A DNA stretch of 64,000 bases from Negadavirga shengliensis (GCF_042652345.1 NZ_JBHSJJ010000001.1:62001-126000); one strand, 5' to 3'; positions 9,026 through 17,137 are shown, counted from the first letter of the stretch. Numbers and translations: made by a program. Notes: generated from the sequence alone by a model not told the origin.

Positions 9026-9033
9026 TATATTTG
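9026..9033 (+). promoter_or_regulatory. -7 box of the ccmB promoter
   Basis: TATATTTG matches TAnnTTTG. It ends only 8 bp before the ccmB ATG at 9042, so transcription probably begins at or within a few bases of the start codon. Confidence 0.5.
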
Positions 9034-9041
9034 CACCTGAT

Positions 9042-9707
9042 ATGTGGAAAGAAATAGCCGTACTCATTAAAAAAGAAGCCGTTCTGGAGTGGCGGCAGAA
9101 GTATGCCATCAACGGTATCCTACTTTATGTGGTAAGTGCTGTTTTTATCACCTATTTAAGTATGGGTGCCGGGCAAGGCACCCTCGCCGTACCCACCTGG
9201 AACGCCTTGTATTGGATCATCATTCTTTTTTCATCGGTAAATGCGGTTGCCAAAAGTTTTATCCAGGAGCATCAGGGCAGGCAGCTGTACTATTATATGA
9301 TTGCGTCCCCTGAAGCCATCATCCTTTCGAAAATCATTTATAACTCGCTTCTTACCCTGGTTTTAGCCACCTTGGGCTATCTGGTATTCAGTGTGGTGTT
9401 TGGCAATCCTGTCATAGATCAAGGGATATTCCTGCTTAACCTCTTTTTAGGTGCTTTGGGGTTTTCGGCCTGTCTGACCATGGTTTCAGCCATCGCTTCA
9501 AAGGCAAATAACAATGCCACTTTAATGGCAATTCTCAGCTTTCCGGTACTTATTCCTATCCTCTTGATGGCTATAGAGGTCTCCAAAAACGCCATTGACG
9601 GCATCGACCGTGGGCTTAATATGGAGAAAATGCTGACATTGGTGGCCATCAACGCCATCATCGCGGCTACATCCTATATTTTGTTCCCTTATTTGTGGAG
9701 AAGTTGA
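9042..9707 (+). CDS. ccmB: Heme exporter protein CcmB
   Basis: 221 residues with six hydrophobic segments, beginning with the CcmB-type cytoplasmic head (IAVLIKKEAVLEWRQKYAINGILLYV). In the Ccm pathway CcmB is the membrane part of the CcmAB ABC module that releases holo-CcmE from the CcmC-heme-CcmE complex. No ccmA ATPase gene accompanies it here, so CcmA must be encoded elsewhere. A long non-coding stretch separates it from ccmC. A -7 box almost touches the ATG, suggesting a leaderless or nearly leaderless mRNA. Confidence 0.92.
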   Translation: MWKEIAVLIKKEAVLEWRQKYAINGILLYVVSAVFITYLSMGAGQGTLAVPTWNALYWIIILFSSVNAVAKSFIQEHQGRQLYYYMIASPEAIILSKIIYNSLLTLVLATLGYLVFSVVFGNPVIDQGIFLLNLFLGALGFSACLTMVSAIASKANNNATLMAILSFPVLIPILLMAIEVSKNAIDGIDRGLNMEKMLTLVAINAIIAATSYILFPYLWRS

Positions 9708-9750
9708 TTTTTGTCATCTTTTATTTCGGGACATACCTTTTTATAACGAA

Positions 9751-9778
9751 TTACCGTTGAGCAAATAATAAACGGTAA
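9751..9778 (+). promoter_or_regulatory. Inverted repeat upstream of the ccmC-proximal promoter box
   Basis: TTACCGTT (9751-9758) and AACGGTAA (9771-9778) are perfect 8-bp arms with a 12-bp spacer. They end 26 bp before the -7 box at 9805, which would place them around the -33 region. Either an operator or a hairpin at the end of the ccmB transcript is possible; no T-run follows. Confidence 0.4.
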
Positions 9779-9804
9779 ATGCAAAGAAATCACTATTTAT
9801 ACCT

Positions 9805-9812
9805 TATTTTTG
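9805..9812 (+). promoter_or_regulatory. Putative -7 box inside the ccmB-ccmC gap
   Basis: TATTTTTG fits TAnnTTTG. A transcript from here would begin at ~9820, just before a 17-codon reading frame, and run through ~300 nt of hairpin-rich sequence into ccmC. Confidence 0.45.
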
Positions 9813-9819
9813 CAACGAG

Positions 9820-10100
9820 AAAGAGATGGATAACAAATACCTCTACAAGCATGCGAAGACGGGACTACGCCGATGCTGATCCTTACCTCTCAAGACTGCG
9901 GGAACCCCATATCGTTAGGGGTACGAACGCCGTTTAAAAAGGAGCGCTGAAAACACAACTAACCACTGACATCATAAATTGATCACAAAATAGGAGCAGA
10001 AGCTGCTATAACGGGTACCGTTTCATTCAGGGCAGATGCCTAACCGTGCTGCTGGTGGAAAGGTAATCAAACCACTTGCTGGTATAGGAGGGACTGCTAA
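9820..10100 (+). ncRNA. Candidate structured leader or non-coding RNA upstream of ccmC
   Basis: The 407-bp gap inside an otherwise compact ccm cluster contains many local inverted repeats: ACCCC/GGGGT around 9913-9930, AGCAG-AAG-CTGCT and ACGG/CCGT around 9994-10021, GGC-AGAT-GCC around 10031-10040, and GTGG/CCAC around 10053-10075. A promoter-like box precedes it and ccmC follows directly. I compared it by eye with the sequence signatures I know for TPP, cobalamin, SAM, FMN, glycine, lysine, guanidine and fluoride riboswitches and for RNase P, SRP, tmRNA and 6S RNA, and found no match. A covariation analysis would be needed to show real structure. Confidence 0.35.
9826..9879 (+). CDS. Possible 17-residue leader peptide upstream of ccmC
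   Basis: An ATG preceded by a purine-rich GAGAAAGAG and a -7 box opens a short frame, MDNKYLYKHAKTGLRRC, closed by TGA. The peptide is basic and ends Arg-Arg-Cys. Its position at the start of a structured leader fits a regulatory upstream frame, in which ribosome progress could control a downstream hairpin. I do not recognise it as a known leader peptide, and it could be a chance frame. The link to cysteine or heme supply for cytochrome c maturation is only a hypothesis. Confidence 0.3.
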   Translation: MDNKYLYKHAKTGLRRC

Positions 10101-10114
10101 AAATATATATATAC

Positions 10115-10789
10115 ATGAAAGCATATTGGTGGAAAATATTGGCCATTTTATTGTTGGGCTATACGGTGGTGGCGGGCCTGTTGCTGGACGTACCGCGTCT
10201 ACCCATTTTAAATGAAACAATCAGGGCCCTGTATTTCCACGTGACCATGTGGTTTGGAATGATATTGATGTTGTCCATAGCCGTCATCTACAGCGTCAAA
10301 TATTTGAGATCCGGGTCTTTGCACCATGATGATATGGCCGTGGAATTCACCAATTCAGCCATTCTGTTTGGCGTGCTGGGAATTACCACCGGCATGGTAT
10401 GGGCCAGGTTCACTTGGGGGGATTTCTGGACCAACGATCCTAAACTCAATGCAGCTGCTATCGGCTTGCTGATGTATTTTGCTTATCTGGTATTGAGAAA
10501 TTCGCTCACAGATGTCTATCAGAGAGCCCGGATAAGTGCCGTGTACAGTATTTTCGCCTTTGCTGCATTTATCCCTTTGATTTTTATACTGCCAAGGTTG
10601 ACCGACAGTCTGCATCCCGGTAACGGCGGCAACCCAGGCTTCAATGCTTATGACCTGGACAGCAACCTTAGAAAGGTCTTTTACCCTGCCATTATAGGGT
10701 GGACATTATTAGGATCTTGGATCAGTACAGTTAGAGTGCGGACCAGAAGATTGGAAAGAAAAATGGAAGAAAAATTGATCAATCAATAA
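10115..10789 (+). CDS. ccmC: Heme handling protein CcmC (CcsA/CcmC family)
   Basis: 224 residues with six hydrophobic segments. The tryptophan-rich heme motif WARFTWGDFWTNDPK corresponds to the WWD domain of heme-handling proteins, and HVTMWFGM carries a candidate heme-ligand His. CcmC binds heme b and loads it onto CcmE on the outer face of the membrane. The stop is 2 bp before ccmD, so ccmC-ccmD are translated together. The start follows an unusual long non-coding leader with AT-rich sequence directly before the ATG. Confidence 0.92.
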   Translation: MKAYWWKILAILLLGYTVVAGLLLDVPRLPILNETIRALYFHVTMWFGMILMLSIAVIYSVKYLRSGSLHHDDMAVEFTNSAILFGVLGITTGMVWARFTWGDFWTNDPKLNAAAIGLLMYFAYLVLRNSLTDVYQRARISAVYSIFAFAAFIPLIFILPRLTDSLHPGNGGNPGFNAYDLDSNLRKVFYPAIIGWTLLGSWISTVRVRTRRLERKMEEKLINQ

Positions 10790-10791
10790 AT

Positions 10792-11034
10792 ATGAGACAA
10801 TTCATTGTGGTGCTCCTGTTGATGCTAAGCCTAAACGCGTCTGCCCAGGAAAAAATAGATATTACCGAAGAAGATTACCAAAACACAAGGGTGGAGATGG
10901 CCGACAAAATGCGGGAAGAAGGCAAGATATACGTATTGATGGGCATAATTGGAATTGTTTTGGGTGGAATTCTGGTTTATGTGATATATACCGACAGAAA
11001 AATATCAAACCTGGAAAAGCAGTTTAAAGATTAA
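10792..11034 (+). CDS. ccmD: CcmD-like small membrane protein
   Basis: 80 residues: an N-terminal hydrophobic/signal segment ending ASAQ, a charged stretch (DITEEDYQNTRVEMADKMREEGK), one transmembrane helix (IYVLMGIIGIVLGGILVYVIY) and a short basic tail. This matches the CcmD family of Bacteroidota in length, topology and place between ccmC and ccmE. CcmD stabilises the CcmC-heme-CcmE complex. The periplasmic N-terminal part is longer than in E. coli CcmD (69 aa). Confidence 0.8.
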   Translation: MRQFIVVLLLMLSLNASAQEKIDITEEDYQNTRVEMADKMREEGKIYVLMGIIGIVLGGILVYVIYTDRKISNLEKQFKD

Positions 11035-11168
11035 AATCAAAAACAGCGATCAGCAGTATTCCGTACAGCATAGGGGATTTGATCCGGTAAAAGGTAAAAG
11101 TGGAATGGAACTAAAACACCATAAAACAGGTATAAATCATTGGCTGCTAAAAAATTAAATATATTCAA

Positions 11169-11585
11169 ATGAAAAAAGGACATATCATCGGCTTGGGCAT
11201 TATTGGCGTGGCCATCATGATCATCATTACCTCCATCGGTGATGCCAGCACCTATGAAAGCTTCTCCACAGCCAAACAAATGGCATTAAAAGGTGACGAT
11301 AAAGCCATCCATGTAGTGGGTGAGTTGAAAAAAGACGGGAAAGGACAGGTAGTGGGGCTGGAAGTCAGCGAGGACAAAACCTCCTTCACCTTTATCATGA
11401 TAGACAATGACGGCGTAGAACAACAGGTATATTATAACGAACCGGTGCCCGCGGACTTTGTGCGCTCCGAGCAGGTAGTGGTCATCGGATCATTCAAGTC
11501 AGAATCCACGTTCGTGGCTGACAAAATCCTTATGAAATGCCCATCAAAATATCAGGAAACAGATATTAAAACCTCATCCTCCTGA
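11169..11585 (+). CDS. ccmE: Cytochrome c maturation heme chaperone CcmE, CXXXY type
   Basis: 138 residues: one N-terminal transmembrane anchor, then an OB-fold (AIHVVGELKKDGKGQVVGLEV, SFTFIMIDNDGVEQQVYYNEPVPADFVRSEQVVVIGSF). CcmE holds heme covalently and passes it to CcmF. In E. coli the heme-binding residue is His130 of an HXXXY motif. Here the corresponding position is Cys124 in CPSKY (124-128), so this is the CXXXY variant described in Desulfovibrio and archaea. A ~130-bp gap without clear features separates it from ccmD. Confidence 0.93.
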   Translation: MKKGHIIGLGIIGVAIMIIITSIGDASTYESFSTAKQMALKGDDKAIHVVGELKKDGKGQVVGLEVSEDKTSFTFIMIDNDGVEQQVYYNEPVPADFVRSEQVVVIGSFKSESTFVADKILMKCPSKYQETDIKTSSS

Positions 11586-11632
11586 CGTCTTTTCCTGATA
11601 CCTGTCGCTTACAAGTGTTAAACAAATAAATA

Positions 11633-14161
11633 ATGATCAATACCTTGATAGGTAATATAGGGCATTTTATGGTGATTCTGGCTTTTGTCAGCGCCATCGT
11701 TTCCGCCCTTTCTTACTATTATTACACACGCTCAAACGAATTAGAAAAACCATCCTGGAGAAGGTTTAGCAGGATAACCTTTTATATCCATGCTTTTGCC
11801 AGTGTTTCTATCGCAGTATGCCTGTTTGAGATCATTTATAACCATCGGTTTGAGTATTTCTATGCTTTTTCCCATTCTTCCAAAGGACTCCCTGTCCATT
11901 ATATGATTTCCAGCTTCTGGGAAGGGCAGGAAGGCGCATTTATCCTTTGGATATTTTGGAATGTGGTATTGGGGCTGGTCATCATCCATACCAATAAGTT
12001 CTGGGAAGGGCCTGTAATGGTGGTCTTTGCTTTGGTCCAGGCTTTTTTAGTGTCGATGATATTGGGAGTGGTAATCGGGGACTTAAAAATAGGAAGCTCG
12101 CCGTTTATACTGCTCAGGGACGTGTCAGAAGCCCCTATTTTTCAAATCAACCCGGATTTTGTGCCTGAAGACGGCACAGGCCTCAATCCCTTGCTGCAAA
12201 ACATTTGGATGGTGATCCATCCCCCTACCCTGTTTTTGGGATATGCCTCCACTTTGGTTCCTTTTGCCTTTTTGATAGGAGGACTGGTCATGAAAAAATA
12301 TGCTGAGTGGGTCAGACCGGCACTTCCCTGGGCCATTTTCTCAGCACTGGTACTGGGAATGGGTATCATCATGGGTGCTTACTGGGCCTACGTAACACTG
12401 AACTTTGGAGGCTATTGGAACTGGGACCCTGTAGAAAATGCGGTGTATGTCCCCTGGCTGGTAATGGTGGCTGCCATCCATACCATGATCACCTACAAGA
12501 AAAGCAGCACTGCCTTGAAAACCTCTATGGTTCTGGTGATCAGCAGTTTTATCTTAGTACTTTATGCCACGTTCCTGGTAAGAAGCGGTGTATTAGGGGA
12601 TTCATCCGTCCATTCTTTTACAGATTTGGGACTTTCAGGCCAGTTGCTCATCTACATGTTTTTCTTCCTGCTGATCGCTGTGGTTCTCGCAGCAAAAGAA
12701 TGGAAATATATCCCCACCTCACAAAAAGAAGCTTCTGTTTATTCCAGGGAATTCTGGATCTTTATCGGCGCCACCACATTGGGGCTGATGGCCTTCCAAG
12801 TGATTATCCCTACTTCCATCCCGGTTTACAATGCCATCATCGAAGGCTTTGGAGGCATTTCCAACATGGCCCCACCGGCTGACCAAGTTGAATTTTACAC
12901 AAAATTCCAGTTGTGGTTTGCCGTAGCGCTGGCGCTTTTGACAGGCATAGGCCAATATTTCTGGTGGAACAAGATGGATAAAAACGAGCTAAAAAATGCG
13001 CTTGTGACACCTTATATTATTTCATTGATAGCGGCGGCCATTATCATCACCCTTGGAAAAGTATATGATGTCACCTACATCCTGATTGTGGTGGCGGGCG
13101 CCTTTACCATCGTGGCCAATGCGACCATCCTTGTTAAACTGGTGCGGAAAAAAACATTCAAACTTACCGGCGGATCCCTGGCCCATATCGGCTTGGGAAT
13201 GGTGCTGATCGGGATAATGTTCTCTTCAGGCTACTCGGACACCATTTCCATCAACATGTCAGGCCTTACTTATAAAAAGGACTGGGAAGATGAGTTGAAC
13301 AAACAAAATGTCCTGCTGTGGATCAACAAACCGCTGCAGATGAAAGATTATGAGGTGATCTACCGGGGAAGGTATAAAAAGGTGTCGGGCGTACCAGGGT
13401 ATGTAAAAGCAGACCTGCTGGAACCCACGGAAGAACTGAATGAAGCCATTGCCCTTCAGGATATTGTGGTAAACAATAAAAAATACCACAATAAAGGAGA
13501 TAAAGTCAATTTGGTCTTGGAGGAAAACAGTTATTTTAAAGTGGAATACTATCAGGACCAGGAACTGAAATTTACCCTTCATCCCATGTCGCAGCCCAAT
13601 CCCAGCATGGGGCTCATCTCCTCACCAGACTCTAAAAGGTATCTCACCAGGGATTTGTATACCCACGTTTCTGCCATTAACGATTATGAAGATCCTGAAT
13701 GGAAAGAGGATCAGTTTATGAATGCCGGACCGGGTGAGCAGTTTTTCATCAATGATTTCGTGACCCATTTTGAGGGTGCTGAAGTATTGAATGATCTGGA
13801 TGATTTTGACCTGCAGGAAGGGGATATCGCCGTCAAAGCCAATCTGACCATCATGGATTATGATGTGGAGAAGAAGTTGACACCGATTTTCCTGATAAGG
13901 GGAAACCAAGTAGGCAAGATTCCCTCTATCGATGCCGATTTGGGCATCAAAGTGGAAGTGGACAACATTATCCCTGAGGAAAATAAATTTGTGTTCAAAG
14001 TCAACACCTACCAAAAAGACTATGTGGTCATGAAAGCTGCGGTCAAACCGATGATCAACGTTCTCTGGCTGGGCACCATCATCATGCTCATAGGCTTCGG
14101 CGTAGCCATACACAGAAGGTTTGATGAATTTCAGAAAATGAAAAGCAAAGGGCTGGAGTAA
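11633..14161 (+). CDS. ccmF: Cytochrome c heme lyase subunit CcmF
   Basis: 842 residues with about 15 hydrophobic segments. The conserved heme-handling region is present: SFWEGQEGAFILWIFW, HPPTLFLGYAS and the WWD motif WAYVTLNFGGYWNWDPVENA. A large soluble loop occupies residues ~545-800 before the last transmembrane helix (NVLWLGTIIMLIGFGVAI). CcmF reduces heme and attaches it to apocytochrome c. It is longer than E. coli CcmF (~650 aa) because of the C-terminal soluble domain. No ccmG or ccmH gene follows, so the thiol-reducing arm, if present, lies elsewhere. Confidence 0.95.
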   Translation: MINTLIGNIGHFMVILAFVSAIVSALSYYYYTRSNELEKPSWRRFSRITFYIHAFASVSIAVCLFEIIYNHRFEYFYAFSHSSKGLPVHYMISSFWEGQEGAFILWIFWNVVLGLVIIHTNKFWEGPVMVVFALVQAFLVSMILGVVIGDLKIGSSPFILLRDVSEAPIFQINPDFVPEDGTGLNPLLQNIWMVIHPPTLFLGYASTLVPFAFLIGGLVMKKYAEWVRPALPWAIFSALVLGMGIIMGAYWAYVTLNFGGYWNWDPVENAVYVPWLVMVAAIHTMITYKKSSTALKTSMVLVISSFILVLYATFLVRSGVLGDSSVHSFTDLGLSGQLLIYMFFFLLIAVVLAAKEWKYIPTSQKEASVYSREFWIFIGATTLGLMAFQVIIPTSIPVYNAIIEGFGGISNMAPPADQVEFYTKFQLWFAVALALLTGIGQYFWWNKMDKNELKNALVTPYIISLIAAAIIITLGKVYDVTYILIVVAGAFTIVANATILVKLVRKKTFKLTGGSLAHIGLGMVLIGIMFSSGYSDTISINMSGLTYKKDWEDELNKQNVLLWINKPLQMKDYEVIYRGRYKKVSGVPGYVKADLLEPTEELNEAIALQDIVVNNKKYHNKGDKVNLVLEENSYFKVEYYQDQELKFTLHPMSQPNPSMGLISSPDSKRYLTRDLYTHVSAINDYEDPEWKEDQFMNAGPGEQFFINDFVTHFEGAEVLNDLDDFDLQEGDIAVKANLTIMDYDVEKKLTPIFLIRGNQVGKIPSIDADLGIKVEVDNIIPEENKFVFKVNTYQKDYVVMKAAVKPMINVLWLGTIIMLIGFGVAIHRRFDEFQKMKSKGLE

Positions 14162-14243
14162 GCCAGCTTCCAGTGTCAAATCAAATATGATATTTCGGGT
14201 TGTTTGTTTGTGAAACTGCTGATTTTCGAGAGTGAGTGCCGGC

Positions 14244-14388
14244 TTGTCCACAAATCCCGAACCAAGTCGGGGACAGTTTTACTCAAATTAGCACAACGGA
14301 TAAGGATAATGTCGGTGAAATTATTAATGGGGAAAACGATCTGAACCATTTCACAAAATCCGTGTCAATCCGTGGAATTAGTGGACAA
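14244..14388. repeat. Intergenic repeat element, copy A
   Basis: Bounded by 8-bp inverted repeats TTGTCCAC (14244-14251) and GTGGACAA (14381-14388). Inside are AATCCCGAA (14253-14261), starting a CCCGA/TCGGG hairpin, and CAATCCGTGGA (14366-14376); both are also found in copy B at 17.3 kb. The right two-thirds (14298-14391) can be aligned by eye with copy C at 30.4 kb. The element lies between ccmF and the DUF2520 gene and does not look coding. Confidence 0.65.
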
Positions 14389-14442
14389 AAAAACATTGAG
14401 GATTCCGTTAATTTATACTTGACATCAATTAGTTATCTTTAT

Positions 14443-14473
14443 GAAAACCCCTTTATTTTAGGGGTTTTCTTTT
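14443..14473 (+). terminator. Hairpin with T-run between ccmF and the DUF2520 gene
   Basis: A perfect 9-bp stem (GAAAACCCC 14443-14451 with GGGGTTTTC 14461-14469) with a 9-nt loop is followed by TTTT. It probably ends the ccm transcript. It lies only 12 bp before the next ATG and just after a near -7 box (TATCTTTA, 14434-14441), so it could also act as an attenuator in the leader of the next gene. Confidence 0.65.
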
Positions 14474-14484
14474 ATGGTCAGAAA

Positions 14485-15261
14485 ATGAAATTTAAGATCG
14501 CCATCATTGGAACAGGAAAAGTGGCTTGGCACTTTTCCACCTCATTGGAAAATGCCGGACATATTATTACCGAGGTCTATGGCAGGGACTTGGCTAAGGC
14601 GCGGCGGTTAACTTCCCAGCTGTATGACACTGACGCCCAGGATCACCTGGATTTCACGGAGAGCGCTGCCGAAATATTTATCGTGGCGGTGGCGGATGAC
14701 GCCATTTCTGAAGTGGCCGATGCGGTCTTGCTTCCGGAAAACAGCATATTGGTGCATACCAGCGGCACCGTTCCATTAGAGGTCCTTGGCTACAGCTCCG
14801 CTGAGCATACCGGTGTTGTTTACCCCTTGCAAAGTTTCAGTTTGCATAGAACCGTCACTTGGGAGGAAGTCCCTATTTTATTGGAAGCCGAAGATCCGGA
14901 CACCCTGTCGAAACTTAAAAAGCTCGTAAAAACCCTTTCCGCCCAACATTATGTGGTCAGATCCAAAGACAGAAACGCGGTACACGTAGCCGCCGTGTTC
15001 GCTTCCAACTTTACCAACCACATGATCCGGATAGCAGAAGAAATCATGCTCCGGCAAGGACTGGATTTTGAGATGATAAAACCACTGATCATCGAACAGA
15101 TCAGCAAATGCCTGGAACTGGGACCTAAGGCGGCACAGACAGGGCCGGCCAGCCGGGAAGACATGGAGACCCTGGAAAACCACCATCTCTTCCTCCAGTA
15201 CAATGACCAACTGGCGGAAATATACAGGCTGATCAGTCAGGATATCATCGATTCGCAATAG
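14485..15261 (+). CDS. Rossmann-like and DUF2520 domain protein
   Basis: 258 residues from ATG 14485. The longer frame from 14236 runs through the repeat and the hairpin and is rejected. A Rossmann fold begins with KIAIIGTGKVAWHFSTSL (residues ~4-21), a GxGxxA dinucleotide-binding motif like that of NADP oxidoreductases of the ProC/F420 type. The C-terminal all-helical DUF2520 domain includes NAVHVAAVFASNFTNHM. The family is common in Bacteroidota. Its substrate is unknown to me; fold similarity suggests a small-molecule dehydrogenase. Confidence 0.85.
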   Translation: MKFKIAIIGTGKVAWHFSTSLENAGHIITEVYGRDLAKARRLTSQLYDTDAQDHLDFTESAAEIFIVAVADDAISEVADAVLLPENSILVHTSGTVPLEVLGYSSAEHTGVVYPLQSFSLHRTVTWEEVPILLEAEDPDTLSKLKKLVKTLSAQHYVVRSKDRNAVHVAAVFASNFTNHMIRIAEEIMLRQGLDFEMIKPLIIEQISKCLELGPKAAQTGPASREDMETLENHHLFLQYNDQLAEIYRLISQDIIDSQ

Positions 15262-15358
15262 ATAAGCATTAACTGATTTTCGATTTCCCTCATCAATTCC
15301 TGAGCATTATTATGATCAAAGACCAACCTTATTCGGGGCTTTGTCGTTATTTTGCAAT

Positions 15359-16231
15359 ATGGATAAAAGGCAGTCATCCCCCGTTTTCACCTTTAAGGCA
15401 TTTCTCAAAATCATCCGCCCCAACAACCTGCTGATGGTCGCTTTTGCCCAGCTGATGACAGCTTATTTTTTAGTTGAAAAAACACGGGAAGGACTCCCTG
15501 TTTTGCAGGATTATAATTTATACCTCCTCATCATCTCTACGGTTATTCTGACAGCTTCAGGGTACATGATCAACGACTATTATGATGTCAAAATCGATTA
15601 TGTCAACAGGCCCAAGGCCGTGGTCGTGGGCAAAGGCATGAAAAGAAGGATGGTGATGATTCTCCATACCGTCATGAATTTTGTGGGAATTTCCCTGGGC
15701 GTATTGGTCCATCCCCGGATCGGGGTGATTACCTTTCTGGCTGCTTTTCTGCTGTGGTTCTACAGCAACACTTTAAAAAGGCTTCCTTTTATCGGCAACC
15801 TGACGGTGGCAGCGCTCACCGGCCTTTCCATCTGGATTGTGGGGATTTATTACCAGACTTCCCAGTTGTTGATCCTAACCTACGCCATCTTTGCCTTTTT
15901 CATCAACCTGATCAGGGAAATCATCAAAGACATAGAGGACCGCCACGGGGACCGCAAACATGGCTGCAAAACCCTACCCATTGTCATCGGGTTCAGAAAC
16001 ACCAAAAAGGTTATTTTCTTCATTGCCACGTGCTTTGTTTGCTCCATATTGGTGGTGACCTTCAAAATCAATGACCCCCATTTGTTTTTCTATTTCGGGG
16101 CACTGGGCATCTTGTTTGTCTTTTTCATGTACAGGATTTACGTTGCCGACCGCAAGGCCCATTTCACCCAACTGAGCGCCTTTTCGAAGGTTTTGATGCT
16201 AACGGGGGTTGTCAGTATGGTTTTTTTGTAG
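15359..16231 (+). CDS. UbiA-family prenyltransferase
   Basis: 290 residues from ATG 15359. A TTG frame 18 bp upstream is rejected because it precedes the likely promoter. The protein has about nine hydrophobic helices and the two Asp-rich motifs of the UbiA superfamily: NDYYDVKID (72-80) and KDIEDRHGDRKHG, which bind the Mg-diphosphate of a prenyl donor. UbiA enzymes attach prenyl chains to aromatic or glycerol-phosphate acceptors. Members of this Bacteroidota group are often labelled geranylgeranylglycerol-phosphate geranylgeranyltransferase, but the acceptor is not evident from sequence. The heme O synthase of the genome is a different gene, at 62196-63098. Confidence 0.88.
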   Translation: MDKRQSSPVFTFKAFLKIIRPNNLLMVAFAQLMTAYFLVEKTREGLPVLQDYNLYLLIISTVILTASGYMINDYYDVKIDYVNRPKAVVVGKGMKRRMVMILHTVMNFVGISLGVLVHPRIGVITFLAAFLLWFYSNTLKRLPFIGNLTVAALTGLSIWIVGIYYQTSQLLILTYAIFAFFINLIREIIKDIEDRHGDRKHGCKTLPIVIGFRNTKKVIFFIATCFVCSILVVTFKINDPHLFFYFGALGILFVFFMYRIYVADRKAHFTQLSAFSKVLMLTGVVSMVFL

Positions 16232-16311
16232 GGATGGCCGTGGTCTGAAAAGCGTAGCAAGAAAGCGTAAAAGCGCTTCATCATTACAATAATGTCAGAA
16301 TCAAAAATATA

Positions 16312-16854
16312 CTATTTCACTTCAAACGCTACTTCTAAATCGATTTTAACTATGATATTATTTACCAATAAATCATCTTTTAAAAAAGAATAGTATTTTC
16401 CCCCAGAAAGGGGTTCATTCTCCGGATTATCGTCCCAAAAAAACCTTGCGATAATACCCTCGCTATTTGGCAAGACCCGAAAAGGTTCAGAATATATAGG
16501 AAGACCAATCATAAGAAAATTGATAGGAAAAATATAAGCCCTTCCTACCGAATCAAGTTTGTTATCTGCATTTAAATCCCATTTATAAACAAAAAACAAA
16601 TTTTCATTTTCATAAATTTGCGGAAGTATCGAATGATAATAATCATCCAAAATTATTTCTTGATTTGAATGATTAACTACTTTTAATTGCAACCCAATTT
16701 TTTCGTTTTTTTGAAATATTTCTCTTAGTTCATAATTATCGTCCACCACTTCTAATCTAAACTCCAGCCCGGGAATTCCGGGGCCATCATCCTCTGAACA
16801 GCCAAAACCCGTCATGGCCACTACCACCCATAACATGCTGCCGAATGTTTTCAT
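16312..16854 (-). CDS. Putative surface lipoprotein, unknown function
   Basis: 180 residues. A lipoprotein signal ends MTGFGC, and the mature N-terminus Cys-Ser-Glu-Asp-Asp fits the Bacteroidota lipoprotein export signal (Cys followed by Ser and acidic residues), which sends lipoproteins to the cell surface. The body is beta-rich (IGLQLKVVNHSNQEIILDDYY) and might form an Ig-like or BsuPI-like fold. I do not recognise the family. The gene is AT-richer and richer in Asn/Ile/Lys codons than its neighbours, which hints at recent acquisition. Confidence 0.7.
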   Translation of the reverse strand: MKTFGSMLWVVVAMTGFGCSEDDGPGIPGLEFRLEVVDDNYELREIFQKNEKIGLQLKVVNHSNQEIILDDYYHSILPQIYENENLFFVYKWDLNADNKLDSVGRAYIFPINFLMIGLPIYSEPFRVLPNSEGIIARFFWDDNPENEPLSGGKYYSFLKDDLLVNNIIVKIDLEVAFEVK

Positions 16855-17137
16855 CGAGTCTGTCTGTTATTGTAAACTTTGGAGGATGCTCATTTGCCAC
16901 AGCTTTTGAAGTCAAAAATATCCGATACCCCCTGTATAACAGGACGTAACTCATTTTAAAAACGCTACACCTAAACCCTTGTTAGTTTAAGAACTAAACA
17001 TTAATCAAATAACTATTTTTATAATTATTTTTATGAAATTTGCAGATTTTCAGGCATATTTCCTTTCGCATCGAACTCACCAGCGAGTATAGCCTCCAAC
17101 TTTATAGCGCTGTTTGCAATGCCTCAACCCTTCCCAT

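Noticed and set aside
9820..10114. Known riboswitch (cobalamin, TPP, SAM) or tmRNA/RNase P in the ccmB-ccmC gap
   Set aside because: Short resemblances exist (for example GGAGGGACTG), but the core signatures of these families are absent.
14236..14484. Upstream extension of the DUF2520 protein
   Set aside because: The extension runs through repeat copy A and a terminator hairpin; the Rossmann motif starts right after ATG 14485.
17033..17092. 19-codon frame in the purN upstream region
   Set aside because: No promoter, no recognisable sequence and inside a hairpin-rich non-coding stretch.
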